64,000 nucleotides of DNA. It comes from Oscillospiraceae bacterium. Lineage in GTDB: Bacteria > Bacillota > Clostridia > Oscillospirales > CAG-272. Positions 18,097-26,125 of the stretch are shown in pieces. The notes below the pieces were generated by a model, which ran no database searches, was not told where the DNA came from, and worked only from the letters and a program-made list of their open reading frames with translations. Position 1 is the first letter of the stretch; each line of letters opens with the position of its first letter. The stretch is taken from assembly GCA_015063805.1 (NCBI GenBank), contig SVTK01000004.1:1-64000 (forward strand). Direction: 5' to 3'. The translations under genes were made by a program, and so were the position numbers.

Positions 18097-18609
18097 TCAA
18101 AGCACCAGGGAAGGTGCGGTATAAACACGGGCTGCCAGCTCCTGATTGAGCATGTACAGGCTCTTGGGGTCGCCGCCGAAGAGCTCCATCTTGGCGATGA
18201 GATCGTTGGCGTTGGTCTCCTCCTCGCCCTGCTCCTTGACGAACCAGTCAAGGAACTGCATGGTACGGAAATCCTTGACCTCATAGGCGGCGGCATAGAT
18301 GTCATTGATCAGCGAGGTGACATAGATCTCGTGCTTGAGGCCGGCCTGGAGAACATCCATGTGAGATGCAAAGCCGGTGGTGGGCTTGTCGATGGCGTCC
18401 AGGGTCACGATCTCGTTGTTGTTCTGCAGATACTGGTAGAAGAGCAGAGCATGGTCACGCTCCTCCTGGGCCTGGATCATGTACCAGTTGGCAAAGCCGT
18501 CCAGGTTCTTCTCCTTGAAGTAGTTGGAGAACTCCAGGTAGAGATAGGCCGAATAAAATTCCTTGTTGATCTGGGTGTTGAGCAGCTCACGAACCTTTGC
18601 GTTTAACAT
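18097..18609 (-). CDS. ftnA: Ferritin
   Basis: A 170-residue non-haem ferritin that oxidises and stores iron in a 24-subunit shell. The ferroxidase ligands are visible as the Glu in INKEFYSAYLYLEF, the EERDHA segment near residue 50 and the Glu-rich EQGEEETNAND helix. The length and N-terminal LLNTQINKEFYSAYLYL are typical of bacterial FtnA. AGGAGG precedes the start. It is the third gene of the redox operon, where iron storage next to an oxygen-reducing enzyme would limit Fenton chemistry (inference). Confidence 0.93.
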   Translation of the reverse strand: MLNAKVRELLNTQINKEFYSAYLYLEFSNYFKEKNLDGFANWYMIQAQEERDHALLFYQYLQNNNEIVTLDAIDKPTTGFASHMDVLQAGLKHEIYVTSLINDIYAAAYEVKDFRTMQFLDWFVKEQGEEETNANDLIAKMELFGGDPKSLYMLNQELAARVYTAPSLVL

Positions 18610-18633
18610 TTTCTTTTCCTCCTGAAATTGAAT

Positions 18634-20424
18634 TTATTTGATCTCTTCAAAATCTGCGGCACCGTGCTTGCACAGGGGGCAGATAAAGTCTTCGGGAAGC
18701 TCCTCGCCCTCGTAGACATAGCCGCACACCTTGCAGACATACCCGCGCTTGCCCTCGGTTTCGGGCTTGGGCTTGACGTTGTTCTGGTAGTAGGTGTAGG
18801 TCATGGTCTCGCGGTCGGAGAGAACACGTGCCTCGGTGATGGCACAGATGAACATACCGTGGGTATCCAGGTCCACATACTGCTCCACCTTCAGGGACAT
18901 GAAGGAGTTGATATAGCGGGGCAGGAAGACCAGGCCGTTATCCGAGCGGTTGGGGGTGCAGCCCTCAAACTTGTTGACGTTGCGGCCGGAGCGGAAGCCA
19001 AAGGCCTCGAAAACGGAGAAGGGCGCATCGGTGCTCAGGCAGTTGATGTTCATCTTGCCGGTCTGCTTGATCACATGGTGGGAGTAATTTTCCTTGTTGA
19101 TGGTCACGGCAATGCGGTTGGGGGTGTTGGTGACCTGGGTGACGGTATTGACGATCAGGCCGTTGTCCTTCTTGCCGTCGTTGGAAGTAATCACATACAG
19201 GCCGTAACCGATGTTGAAGAGTGCGGTGAGGTCGTTCTTGTTGGCGGTTTCGTCCTGACGGGCCAGGTACTCGCGGCAGAGCTCATCCACCAGGGAGTTC
19301 AGCTGCGCAGAGCTGGTCTCATCCAGGGCGGACAGGATGCGCACGGTGGTATCGGTAAAGGTGATGTTTTTGCTCTTCTCGAACATCCCCCGCATGACCT
19401 TGGCGGCAAGGGGAGCCCAGCTGCCGTTCTCGATGAGGGCAACCGTGCGGTTCTGGAAGTTGCGCTCGGTGAGGTGGGTGATGAAGCTGTGCATGAAGGG
19501 GAAGATCTCAGCGTTGTAGGTAGTGGTGGCCAGCACCAGCTTGCTGTAGCGGAAGGCATCGCTCACCGCTGCCGACATATCGGCACGGGCCAGGTCATAC
19601 ACCACAACCTTGGGACAGCCGTTGGCGGTCAGCTTCTCGGCCAGCTGCTGAACGGCACGCTTGGTGTTGCCGTACACCGAGGTGTAGGCGATCACAATGC
19701 CCTCTTCCTCGGGCTGGTAAGAGGACCAGGTATTGTAAAGGCTCAGGTACTCCCCAAGGTTCTCCCGCAGAACGGGACCGTGGAGGGGACAGATCACCTC
19801 GATGTCAAGTCCCGCCGCCTTCTTGAGCAGCGCCTGCACCTGTGCGCCGTACTTGCCCACAATGCCGATGAAATAGCGGCGGGCCTCATCTGCCCAGGGT
19901 TCATCCACATCGGGTGCGCCGAACTTTCCAAAGCCGTCGGCCGAGAAAAGCACCTTATCTGCGCTGTCATAGGTGACAATGACCTCGGGCCAGTGCACCA
20001 TGGGGGCGGTAACAAAGGTAAGGGTGTGGCGGCCGAGAGACAGGGTGTCGCCCTCGCCCACCACGATCTGCCGCTCGGCGAAATCGGTGCCGAAGAAGTT
20101 TCTCATCATGGCAAAGGCCTTGGCAGAGGAAACGATCTTGGCATTGGGGTAGGTCTTCATGAAGTTGTGGATATTGGCAGCGTGGTCGGGCTCCATGTGC
20201 TGAACGATGAGGTAATCGGGTGCGCGGTGATCCAGGGTGTTCTGAATATTGTCCAGCCACTCATGGGTGAAGTTGATGTCCACCGTATCCATGATGGCGA
20301 TCTTGTCATCCAGGATGGCGTAGGAGTTGTAGGAAATCCCGTTTGGCACAGCGTACTGGCCCTCAAACAGGTCAACCTTGTGGTCGTTGACGCCAATGTA
20401 ACGGATGTCGTTGGTGATCTTCAT
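18634..20424 (-). CDS. Flavodiiron protein fused to flavin reductase and rubredoxin
   Basis: A 596-residue multidomain protein expected to reduce O2 to water, or NO to N2O, in the cytoplasm. Residues 1 to about 250 are the metallo-beta-lactamase-like diiron domain with ligands in HMEPDHA, MVHWPE, SADGFG and CPLHGP. Residues about 255-395 are a flavodoxin domain (YTSVYGNTKRAVQQLA). About 405-555 form an FMN-binding flavin reductase-like domain. The last 40 residues are a rubredoxin with YVCKVCGYVYEGE and CPLC. Clostridia such as Moorella encode FprA and the flavin reductase-rubredoxin Hrb as separate proteins. Here they are one chain. GGAG precedes the ATG. Confidence 0.93.
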   Translation of the reverse strand: MKITNDIRYIGVNDHKVDLFEGQYAVPNGISYNSYAILDDKIAIMDTVDINFTHEWLDNIQNTLDHRAPDYLIVQHMEPDHAANIHNFMKTYPNAKIVSSAKAFAMMRNFFGTDFAERQIVVGEGDTLSLGRHTLTFVTAPMVHWPEVIVTYDSADKVLFSADGFGKFGAPDVDEPWADEARRYFIGIVGKYGAQVQALLKKAAGLDIEVICPLHGPVLRENLGEYLSLYNTWSSYQPEEEGIVIAYTSVYGNTKRAVQQLAEKLTANGCPKVVVYDLARADMSAAVSDAFRYSKLVLATTTYNAEIFPFMHSFITHLTERNFQNRTVALIENGSWAPLAAKVMRGMFEKSKNITFTDTTVRILSALDETSSAQLNSLVDELCREYLARQDETANKNDLTALFNIGYGLYVITSNDGKKDNGLIVNTVTQVTNTPNRIAVTINKENYSHHVIKQTGKMNINCLSTDAPFSVFEAFGFRSGRNVNKFEGCTPNRSDNGLVFLPRYINSFMSLKVEQYVDLDTHGMFICAITEARVLSDRETMTYTYYQNNVKPKPETEGKRGYVCKVCGYVYEGEELPEDFICPLCKHGAADFEEIK

Positions 20425-20465
20425 ATTTTATATCTCCTTCAATGATAATCGTGATCGGTGGTGCT

Positions 20466-21164
20466 TTACTCAAGGATTCTGCCGTCGGTGGACACGGTCA
20501 CCACACGCCAGGGAATGAACTTGCCGCTGGCCTGCAGGGCGCGCTTGGCAGCCTGCTCGATCCCGCCACAGCAGGGGACTTCCATACGCAGGATGGTAAC
20601 ACTCTGGATGTCGTTGTCCCGGATGATGGCGGTAAGTTTGTCGGCGTAGTCCCCTTCGTCCAGCTTGGGGCAACCGATGAGGGTAATGCGGCCGCGCATG
20701 AAATCCTGATGGAAGCTGCCGTAGGCGTATGCGGTACAGTCGGCGGCAATCAGCAGGTTCGCCCCGTCGAAGTAGGGGGCATTCACCGGTACCAGCTTGA
20801 TCTGACAGGGCCACTGCATCAGGCGGCTGACTGCGTTTCCGCTTCGGGAAGAGGCAGGAGCCTCGGCCTCCCGGCGGAGCATCTTGGAGTGGGTGCCGGG
20901 GCATCCGCAGGCCAGCGGAGCAGCCTTCTTCTGCTTGGCACGCAGGACCGCCGCTTCATCGTAAGCGGGGGCTTCCCGCTCCTCAAAGCTGATGGCATCG
21001 GTGGGACAGGCGGGCAGGCAGTCGCCCAGACCGTCGCAGTAATCCTCACGGGTCAGCTTAGCCTTGCCGTTCACCATTTCAATGGCTCCTTCATGACAGG
21101 CCGCCGCGCAGGCGCCGCAGCCGTTGCACTTTTCTTCATCGATTCGGATGATTTTTCTAATCAT
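20466..21164 (-). CDS. Ferredoxin-type iron-sulfur protein
   Basis: A 232-residue cytoplasmic protein. A classic [4Fe-4S] motif CNGCGACAAAC lies at residues 13-23. A second cluster-like segment, YCDGLGDCLPACP, has fewer cysteines than a canonical site. The remaining 160 residues carry further conserved-looking cysteines (CGCPGT, DCTAYAYG, GCPKLD, PCCGG) and no nucleotide-binding motif. Similar proteins occur in clostridia beside nitrosative-stress genes, but I cannot name a reaction. It is the first gene of the leftward redox operon and diverges from a Crp/Fnr regulator over a 135-base region. Confidence 0.8.
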   Translation of the reverse strand: MIRKIIRIDEEKCNGCGACAAACHEGAIEMVNGKAKLTREDYCDGLGDCLPACPTDAISFEEREAPAYDEAAVLRAKQKKAAPLACGCPGTHSKMLRREAEAPASSRSGNAVSRLMQWPCQIKLVPVNAPYFDGANLLIAADCTAYAYGSFHQDFMRGRITLIGCPKLDEGDYADKLTAIIRDNDIQSVTILRMEVPCCGGIEQAAKRALQASGKFIPWRVVTVSTDGRILE

Positions 21165-21227
21165 AGGAACCTCCCATATGTTTTTCCGTTTTTTCCTTTT
21201 TTATGCGGGAACATCGCGCATTTTCTC

Positions 21228-21256
21228 TTGCTTTTCTGACACAATTATAGTATAAT
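21228..21256 (+). promoter_or_regulatory. Promoter of the Crp/Fnr regulator gene
   Basis: TTGCTT (21228-21233), 17 bases and TATAAT (21251-21256). Its -10 box overlaps the -10 box of the opposing operon promoter. Confidence 0.65.
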
Positions 21257-21277
21257 TTAAGCGTAAAGTATGTTGAA
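21249..21277 (-). promoter_or_regulatory. Promoter of the leftward redox and iron operon
   Basis: On the minus strand, TTCAAC (21277-21272), a 17-base spacer and TATACT (21254-21249). The -35 box lies inside the palindrome at 21271-21286. Confidence 0.55.
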
Positions 21278-21286
21278 TTTTCAACA
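21271..21286. promoter_or_regulatory. Candidate Crp/Fnr operator between redox operon and regulator
   Basis: TGTTGAA-TT-TTCAACA is a 16-base inverted repeat with a TTGA-N4-TCAA core. It covers the -35 box of the leftward promoter and lies just downstream of the expected rightward start. The core spacing is four, not the six of Fnr sites, so binding by the neighbouring regulator is inferred and not known. Confidence 0.5.
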
Positions 21287-21299
21287 GGATCGAGAAAAA

Positions 21300-21959
21300 A
21301 TGAAAAATTATTTGGAAATTTTATTGCAGTGCCCCCTGTTTTCGGAAATTGCTCCCGAAAACTTAACGGTAATGCTCACCTGCCTCGGTGCCCGGATCGA
21401 GCATTTCGACAAAAAGTATACCATCCTGGCCGAGGGAAACCCCGCCAAATACATTGGCATTGTGCTGACCGGATCGGCACAGATGATCCGGGTGGACTAT
21501 TACGGCAACCGCAGTCTGCTGGCCGAGATCGAGCCCACCCAGCTGTTCGGCGAATCCTTTGCCTGCGCCGAAGTGCCTGCTGTCCCCGTCACCATTGTGG
21601 CCAACGAGCCCTGCGATGTCATGCTGGTGGAGTGTGATCATGTGCTGCACACCTGCACCAATCACTGCGGCTTCCACCAACAGCTGATCTTTAACCTCAT
21701 GAAGGCCCTGGCCGCGCAGAATCTGCAGTTCCATCAAAAGCTGGAGATCACCTCCAAGCGCACCACAAGAGAAAAACTCATGACTTATCTGGACCGGCAG
21801 GCACAGAAGCATAAAAGCGCCGAATTTGAGATTCCCTTTGACCGACAGGAGCTGGCAGATTATCTGGAAGTAGACCGCAGCGGGCTCTCGGCCGAGATCA
21901 GCAAGCTCCGCCGGGAGGGCGTCCTCGACTGCGAAAAGAACCGCTTCATCCTGCTGTAA
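21300..21959 (+). CDS. Crp/Fnr-family transcription regulator
   Basis: A 219-residue regulator. Residues 1 to about 125 form the cyclic-nucleotide-binding-like beta barrel. The C-terminal 70 residues form the winged helix, with recognition segment RQELADYLEVDRSGLSAEISKLRREG. No N-terminal Fnr-type cysteine cluster is seen. Cysteines occur at the LLQCPLF and the barrel, which leaves haem, redox or small-molecule sensing open. An ATG at 21270 is also in frame but lacks a ribosome site and lies in the palindrome. AGGA before 21300 and the family start favour this one. It is divergent from the redox operon and likely controls it. Confidence 0.88.
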   Translation: MKNYLEILLQCPLFSEIAPENLTVMLTCLGARIEHFDKKYTILAEGNPAKYIGIVLTGSAQMIRVDYYGNRSLLAEIEPTQLFGESFACAEVPAVPVTIVANEPCDVMLVECDHVLHTCTNHCGFHQQLIFNLMKALAAQNLQFHQKLEITSKRTTREKLMTYLDRQAQKHKSAEFEIPFDRQELADYLEVDRSGLSAEISKLRREGVLDCEKNRFILL

Positions 21960-21995
21960 TCCCCCAGTGCCACGCGAAAGGAGCGAAATCAAACC

Positions 21996-22916
21996 GTGTC
22001 TTATCTCACTCCCCATTTTTACGAAGTAGAGCGTCAGCTCGGCCTGCCCCAAGAGGCCACCGCAGCCCTGGAGGCCGCCGCGGCAAAAATCGAAGCCTAT
22101 CCCCGGGCGCGGGAAAAGTTCGACGCCCTGCTCAAGGCCCACCTCTTCCCTGCGGCACGGGACTTCAAGACCTGCTTCGCCGCCCTGAAGAAGCTCTCCA
22201 TGGGCTGCGGCATCAAGGCCTACACCCTCAACTTTGTCTTTCTCATTGTCGCCGCCGAGATCATGCACACGCGCTACCGTGAGCGGGGCCTGCCGGATGA
22301 ACTCTTCTGGGCTACCCTCATGGACCTCAAATACAAGCATCGGGAGTGCGTGGACTGCAAGGGGGTCCACGGCATCTTCGTCCCAGGCTGGTATCAGGGC
22401 TTCTACGCCCTGCGCCGTTTTGCCTTGGGGCGCTACCAGTACGATATGAACACCTTTGACAGAGCGGATTTTACCTCAGCCGCGGGCATTACCGTCAAAA
22501 CCGGGGACAAGGTACTGGGCATCCACATCCCTTCCTCTTTTGTTCCCCTCACCGACGAGGTGCGCATGGACTCCCTGAAGCGGGCCTACGCCTTCTTCCC
22601 CGAATTCCGCCGCCCGGACGGGCTGATGATCTTCGAGTGCAGCTCCTGGCTGCTGGATCCGAACTACAAGACCTTCCTGCCCCCCACCGCCAACACCATC
22701 CGCTTCATCGATGATTTCGAGATCACCGCCTGCACCTCCTGCGAGAAATTCACCGATGCCTGGCGCATCTTTGACCGCTGGGGCTATCTCTCTCCCCGAA
22801 GCTGGCCCGAGGACAACTCCCTGCGCCGCGCCTTCAAGCACCATGTCCTCTCCGGCGGCAAGACAAGCCACGGCCACGGCATTATCGTGTTTGATGGTGA
22901 GAAGATCGTGCGGTAA
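21996..22916 (+). CDS. Probable GNAT-like two-domain acyltransferase
   Basis: A 306-residue soluble protein starting at GTG (21996) with AAAGGAG twelve bases before it. It resembles clostridial proteins annotated as acyltransferase-domain (GNAT-like N- and C-terminal) proteins. Visible segments are VLGIHIPSSFVPL, SLKRAYAFFPEF and FECSSWLLDP. I am only moderately sure of this family. Its last 65 bases are repeated at 24302-24366, beyond the lipase gene. It follows the Crp/Fnr gene by 36 bases and may be co-transcribed with it. Confidence 0.6.
   Translation: MSYLTPHFYEVERQLGLPQEATAALEAAAAKIEAYPRAREKFDALLKAHLFPAARDFKTCFAALKKLSMGCGIKAYTLNFVFLIVAAEIMHTRYRERGLPDELFWATLMDLKYKHRECVDCKGVHGIFVPGWYQGFYALRRFALGRYQYDMNTFDRADFTSAAGITVKTGDKVLGIHIPSSFVPLTDEVRMDSLKRAYAFFPEFRRPDGLMIFECSSWLLDPNYKTFLPPTANTIRFIDDFEITACTSCEKFTDAWRIFDRWGYLSPRSWPEDNSLRRAFKHHVLSGGKTSHGHGIIVFDGEKIVR
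22852..22916 (+). repeat. Direct repeat copy 1, 3' end of the acyltransferase gene
   Basis: The last 65 bases of the acyltransferase gene, ending at its TAA, match 24302-24366 at 63 of 65 positions by eye. Identity stops at the stop codon. Confidence 0.92.
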
Positions 22917-22968
22917 ACCCACATTGAAGAAAAGTTTTCGATATTCGTTTTTTGAAAGGATGCTGGAA

Positions 22969-24282
22969 ATGAAAAAAATACTGTCTGTCGTGCTCGTCTG
23001 TGTCATGTGTTTTTCCATGGTTGCCTGCAGCGCAGAGTTTACGGATTTATTAAGCGATCTTGAGCTTCTCATGGAAGCACTTGATTCCTACGATTTTTCA
23101 GGTGACATCAGTTCAAGCGAAAACCCTTCCTACAAGGTTCCCATCATCCTCCTGCACGGCCGAATCAGCAATACAGAAGCTTTTTTCGGTGTCCACACAC
23201 CAGTTGAGATTGAGGTGAATTCTTACTACGGGACAGAACGGGAAGTTTTGTATACCACTGCCAGCAATCACGAGATCACATTCATAGAGGATGGCAAATT
23301 AGGACAATATCTGACCGAGAAGCTTGGATATGAGCCCAACAAAAATCTCTTCGCCTTTAACTACCCCAACGAAGATATGGTAGAAATGAATGCCAAGCGC
23401 CTGTCGCAGTACATTAACAACTTGGTCGATGCGGCCGCAAACGGCGCGACAGATTTTGTGGACCCCAACTACCTCTTCGAATCTCCGGAGGCTCGGGCGA
23501 ATAAGCAAGTCAAATTCATCCTGATCGGCCACAGCATGGGCGGCCTGGTTTCCCGATACTATATCGAAAACATGGGCGGCAAATATGCGGAAAAGCTAAT
23601 CACCGTCTGCACCCCGCACTATGGATCGGGTTGGGGTGACGCGTCGGACGCAATAGGCGCTTTATATGTACCTTGTGATACTGATCTGCAAACCGACAGT
23701 ATGCTGTTCGGCGGGAAAGAGCAAACAAGATTCCCCCTGAAAGTTACCGGCGAAAGCGAAATATATCAAAAGTTTGAATATGCACATATGCATCAATCCC
23801 GCACGTTAAGGGGAAATCATGATACGAATGTAAAATATTATGCCATCGGCGGATATGATGCCGGGATCCCCAATAAAAAGGATTTTCCATCGTCTGTACA
23901 ATTCAGTGACGTATCCGAAAAACTGCAGAATGATCTGCTTCACGGCAACACGTTTTCCGTGGAATTCGAGATAAGCACAGAGAGCAAGCGGGCATTTCAG
24001 GATCGTATCAATGAGGCAATCAATGCGTTTTCGCTTGCCAAATACGGGGAATCCTCACATTTCCGCTTTTCCGACTCCGGCGGTGACAATGTCGTGAATT
24101 ACATGAGCCAATTTGCCGTGAACTTCGACGGAAGCGGAGATAACATCGGTTATCAAAAGATTGAACAAAGCACGCTCATCTTTACCACAGGATACAGCAT
24201 TGTCGATTCGTACCATACGAATATCGCAGAAGAGCCCCTGATGCATGAAGCGGTGGGACGATATATCAACGCAGATACGTAA
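22969..24282 (+). CDS. Lipoprotein lipase/esterase of the alpha/beta hydrolase fold
   Basis: A 437-residue secreted lipoprotein. It has a signal peptide with a lipobox-like MVAC (cleavage before Cys at about residue 20), then an alpha/beta hydrolase domain. The oxyanion strand reads VPIILLHGR, and the nucleophile elbow reads LIGHSMGGLVSRYY, with catalytic Ser at about residue 190. A histidine near the C-terminus (STIVDSYHTNI region) could complete the triad. It resembles triacylglycerol lipases. The frame is open for 86 codons upstream, but AAAGGA eight bases before 22969 and the signal peptide fix the start. Base use is visibly more AT-rich than in neighbours. The gene lies between the two 65-base direct repeats, which points to insertion. 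Confidence 0.85.
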   Translation: MKKILSVVLVCVMCFSMVACSAEFTDLLSDLELLMEALDSYDFSGDISSSENPSYKVPIILLHGRISNTEAFFGVHTPVEIEVNSYYGTEREVLYTTASNHEITFIEDGKLGQYLTEKLGYEPNKNLFAFNYPNEDMVEMNAKRLSQYINNLVDAAANGATDFVDPNYLFESPEARANKQVKFILIGHSMGGLVSRYYIENMGGKYAEKLITVCTPHYGSGWGDASDAIGALYVPCDTDLQTDSMLFGGKEQTRFPLKVTGESEIYQKFEYAHMHQSRTLRGNHDTNVKYYAIGGYDAGIPNKKDFPSSVQFSDVSEKLQNDLLHGNTFSVEFEISTESKRAFQDRINEAINAFSLAKYGESSHFRFSDSGGDNVVNYMSQFAVNFDGSGDNIGYQKIEQSTLIFTTGYSIVDSYHTNIAEEPLMHEAVGRYINADT

Positions 24283-24301
24283 CCGGAAAATGCATTTCTC
24301 G

Positions 24302-24366
24302 CCGGCGGCAAAACAAGCCACGGCCACGGCATTATCGTGTTTGATGGAGAGAAGATCGTGCGGTAA
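24302..24366 (+). repeat. Direct repeat copy 2, orphan acyltransferase 3' end
   Basis: A second copy of the acyltransferase tail, including its stop codon, without the rest of the gene. It lies 19 bases after the lipase stop and just before a terminator, so it may be the original gene end cut off by the lipase insertion. Confidence 0.9.
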
Positions 24367-24378
24367 TGACCCAAAGAT

Positions 24379-24410
24379 AAAAGGCCGACGCACCGGTGCG
24401 TCGGCCTTTT
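24379..24410. terminator. Bidirectional terminator
   Basis: AAAAGGCCGACGCACC and its perfect complement form a 32-base palindrome ending in TTTT. It serves the lipase/acyltransferase side and the converging XRE gene. Confidence 0.92.
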
Positions 24411-24418
24411 GGCGCAAA

Positions 24419-25546
24419 TCAACGCTTTTGTCCCGCCAGCTCCTCCAGCCATGCCACCGCCGCGCGGTAGTAATCTTCATTGCGGGCGCAGTTGAACCAT
24501 GCCCAACGGGGATTGGTGAGGAGGTCGCGTACATGCTCTGCCTCCCCGAAAACCTGGAGCGGAACGGTACCGAACAGCTTGTGCTTTTCGCCGTTTGGGT
24601 CGATGGCATAATTCCAGTCCCTGCTCACGCGAAGCCCTCCGAAAAGCGGCGATCCCATATCGAGGTATTCTTCCCTCAAGCCGTGATACCTCTGTAATTT
24701 TTCGATGGCAGAAAGGAATTCCGTCTTTCCCTCCTCCGTTTTCCCCATGCCGAACAGGCAAGCCGCGTAGACAAACTGTTTGTGGGCATAGAAGGCAAGC
24801 CATCCGTCGGGGATCTGACCGTTTTTTCCAAAGGCCGCAATGGTGTCGAGAACAGCTTTGTGGTAAGTCCCCTTTTTCTCGGGACCTGCACTGTCAGGAT
24901 ACCGCACATCAAGTTGGTTGGCAAGCGTTTCAAGATGACTGAGGCCGACATAAAGCTGATGTTTGGCTGTGTCGCGGACAATGAAGCGCTGAAGCGCCAT
25001 ATTTCTGCGTGTATGCTTGGTGTGATAGGGCGCTAATTTCAACCATTCATCCAGTTCCTCATCCCGGCAGGCTTTCACCATATATTGTATGGCTAAATTC
25101 CGATAGGTAACATTATCCAGGAGTTTTTCAGCCGTGCCGCGGAGAAGAGATTCGTACTTGGTTCGGTGTTCTGGTGTGTCGATGATGTGCTGGGCCAAAA
25201 TACCGCAGAGAATATATGCATAATACGGTTCATCGGGGTACCTTCGGCAATATTCGTTGACAAAGGAAATCTGCTCCTCACTCCCCTCTTTATATTCCCT
25301 GCGGAGCTGGTCAAAGCGCATCATAATCTCTTCTTTGCTGTCGTCATCATTCGATAACAGCTTATCGATGGTCACACCAAAAAAATTGGCAATGGCCGGC
25401 AGCTGGGTGATGTCTGGATAGCCGTAGGCGCATTCCCACTTGGACACCGATTGCGCCGACACCCCCAGGGCCTCGGCCAATGCCTCCTGGGTGAGATCGC
25501 GGCTTCGGCGAAGCCGCCGGATATTTTCACCAAAGTTTAGTTCCAT
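24419..25546 (-). CDS. XRE-family regulator with a long helical C-terminal domain
   Basis: A 375-residue protein. Residues 1 to about 65 are a Cro/C1 helix-turn-helix (FGENIRRLRRSRDLTQEALA, VSAQSVSKWE). The remaining 300 residues are mostly helical and rich in Tyr, Leu and charged residues. They loosely resemble TPR-like effector domains of RNPP-type regulators, though I cannot define repeats. GGAGG precedes the ATG. It has its own TTGACC-17-TATAAT promoter and converges on the lipase gene. Whether it controls the lipase is unknown. Confidence 0.82.
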   Translation of the reverse strand: MELNFGENIRRLRRSRDLTQEALAEALGVSAQSVSKWECAYGYPDITQLPAIANFFGVTIDKLLSNDDDSKEEIMMRFDQLRREYKEGSEEQISFVNEYCRRYPDEPYYAYILCGILAQHIIDTPEHRTKYESLLRGTAEKLLDNVTYRNLAIQYMVKACRDEELDEWLKLAPYHTKHTRRNMALQRFIVRDTAKHQLYVGLSHLETLANQLDVRYPDSAGPEKKGTYHKAVLDTIAAFGKNGQIPDGWLAFYAHKQFVYAACLFGMGKTEEGKTEFLSAIEKLQRYHGLREEYLDMGSPLFGGLRVSRDWNYAIDPNGEKHKLFGTVPLQVFGEAEHVRDLLTNPRWAWFNCARNEDYYRAAVAWLEELAGQKR

Positions 25547-25595
25547 GTATTTCCTCCAAAATTGTAATCACCGACATGGGCCCCTGTCTGCCTTT

Positions 25596-25624
25596 ATTAT
25601 AGCATGGGCGGAACGCGGGGTCAA
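25596..25624 (-). promoter_or_regulatory. Promoter of the XRE/helical regulator
   Basis: On the minus strand, TTGACC (25624-25619), 17 bases and TATAAT (25601-25596). Confidence 0.75.
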
Positions 25625-25697
25625 TAACCGCTCATTTGTGTCGAATTCAACCGTTCGGATAGTTTTCCGCCGGTCAGTAGAAACACAGAGAAAAAGA

Positions 25698-25732
25698 AAA
25701 CTCCCCTCGAAAAAACGAGGGGAGCTTTCTTC
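25698..25732. terminator. Terminator after the small membrane protein gene
   Basis: CTCCCCTCG, an AAAAAA loop and CGAGGGGAG, with a T-rich side in both directions (TTTTCTTTTT leftward). Confidence 0.85.
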
Positions 25733-25767
25733 TGTGCAGGCGTCTCTGCACAATGATGTATTCGGTC

Positions 25768-26004
25768 TTACTTCAGCACCCGGATGAATACCAGGATGGC
25801 CAGCACAATACCCACCAGGCCGTAGAGACCCAGCAGGGAGCCCAGCAGGCCGGTGATCAGATTGATTACGGGGATCTTGGCCAGGAGACCGATGGCAAAT
25901 CCGCACACGATGTCGATGACAGCATAAACGATCAGGGTGATGATAAAGGAAACCAGGCCGGTTGCCTTAAACGAGAAGGGGAAGAAACTCTTCAGAAAAT
26001 CCAT
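25768..26004 (-). CDS. Small two-helix membrane protein
   Basis: A 78-residue very hydrophobic protein with two predicted membrane helices, at about residues 14-36 and 45-72. They are joined by a short Lys-Ile-Pro turn and the protein ends FIRVLK. The family is not recognised. An upstream in-frame ATG exists, but AAAGGAG eight bases before 26004 supports this start. The gene follows ppdK on the same strand, and the ppdK-side hairpin at 26031-26060 lies just before its ribosome site. Its transcript must either start within a few bases or depend on read-through. Confidence 0.75.
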   Translation of the reverse strand: MDFLKSFFPFSFKATGLVSFIITLIVYAVIDIVCGFAIGLLAKIPVINLITGLLGSLLGLYGLVGIVLAILVFIRVLK

Positions 26005-26030
26005 GGTAAAATCTCCTTTCATTATTTTCA

Positions 26031-26060
26031 AAAAAGCTCCGTTTTGCAACGGAGCTTTTT
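26031..26060 (-). terminator. Terminator after ppdK
   Basis: AAAAAGCTCCGTT, a four-base loop and AACGGAGCTTTTT. On the minus strand a T-run follows the stem. It sits only 10-15 bases before the ribosome site of the next leftward gene. Confidence 0.85.
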
Positions 26061-26125
26061 CGAATCAGTCTATCACGTCAGCAATCTGATGCCGTTGACA
26101 GCAGATCGCCTCTCATGCAATCAGA

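Noticed and set aside
22917-24301. An insertion sequence carrying the lipase
   Set aside because: No transposase or terminal inverted repeats are present. The flanking repeats are direct and gene-derived.
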